A DNA stretch of 64,000 nucleotides from Azonexus hydrophilus (GTDB taxonomy: Bacteria > Pseudomonadota > Gammaproteobacteria > Burkholderiales > Rhodocyclaceae). This document shows, in pieces, positions 63,999 through 64,000 of the stretch. The position numbers and the translations under genes are program-made. The first letter of the stretch is position 1; each line of letters starts with the position of its first letter. The notes beneath the pieces were generated by a model. It made no database searches. It saw only the letters and a program-made list of their open reading frames with translations, and had not been told where the DNA came from. The stretch covers positions 1 through 64,000 of the forward strand of contig NZ_MTHD01000005.1 in the NCBI RefSeq assembly GCF_001956855.1, in the 5' to 3' direction.

Positions 63999-64000
63999 GT
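63995..64000 (+). CDS. Possible start of the next gene (hisS expected)
   Basis: ATGAGT at the window edge overlaps the ispG stop. In the rlmN-pilW-rodZ-ispG order hisS follows in many betaproteobacteria. Only two codons are visible, so this is inference from gene order. Confidence 0.35.

Overview
The window looks like a chromosomal segment of a betaproteobacterium, most likely Rhodocyclales (Dechloromonas/Azonexus-like). This is an inference from the high GC content, the phasin, the trxA-rho-rpmE and rlmN-pilW-rodZ-ispG synteny, the DctPQM/DctSR transport system and the density of signalling genes. No rRNA, tRNA or CRISPR array was recognised.

Layout. 0.1-8.9 kb: secreted alpha/beta hydrolase, DUF962 protein, Crp/Fnr regulator, an orphan urea-binding protein (urtA), a hemerythrin-like protein, a phasin, a VOC protein, a glutathione transferase, a membrane diguanylate cyclase and a SMUG-type uracil-DNA glycosylase. 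8.9-14.7 kb: LysE exporter, AraC regulator, OsmC-YcaO fusion, TauE/SafE permease with a divergent LysR. 14.7-23.8 kb is an accessory region. It holds a MerR-controlled DUF2938/flavodoxin/DUF2798 cassette between direct repeats, a CoiA-like nuclease gene, and an unknown zinc-ribbon membrane protein. It also holds a Schlafen-type AlbA_2 ATPase gene that sits in what reads as a lone integron cassette with an attC and was then split by an IS256-family element, plus a NYN-LOTUS protein. 23.8-30.6 kb: a five-gene operon in which a transporter-histidine kinase-receiver fusion and a LuxR-type response regulator bracket KtrB, KtrA and an unknown protein. 30.8-39.0 kb: transglutaminase / ATP-grasp-alpha-E / transglutaminase / flavoprotein operon. 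39.0-45.9 kb: two large histidine kinases and an HD-GYP response regulator. 45.9-64 kb: mostly housekeeping (rsgA, cytochrome c, M48 protease, orn, GT39, rpmE, rho, trxA, dctR/dctS/dctPQM, ndk, rlmN, pilW, rodZ, ispG).

The most unusual signals are: (1) the 14-bp palindrome TGCGGTCGACCGCA, found five times and only between genes, three times as the core of a longer repeat; (2) the operon joining an NCS1-type transporter-kinase to potassium uptake; (3) a complete, interpretable history of integron cassette insertion followed by IS256 insertion with an 8-bp target duplication, from which the original 461-residue frame can be restored; (4) a redox-type MerR cassette flanked by direct repeats that also duplicate a piece of a neighbouring gene.

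Cyclic-di-GMP turnover links several genes: a GGEEF cyclase, an HD-GYP phosphodiesterase and Orn, which would clear the pGpG product. Start codons were chosen from ribosome binding sites, overlaps and domain beginnings, and often differ from the longest open frame.
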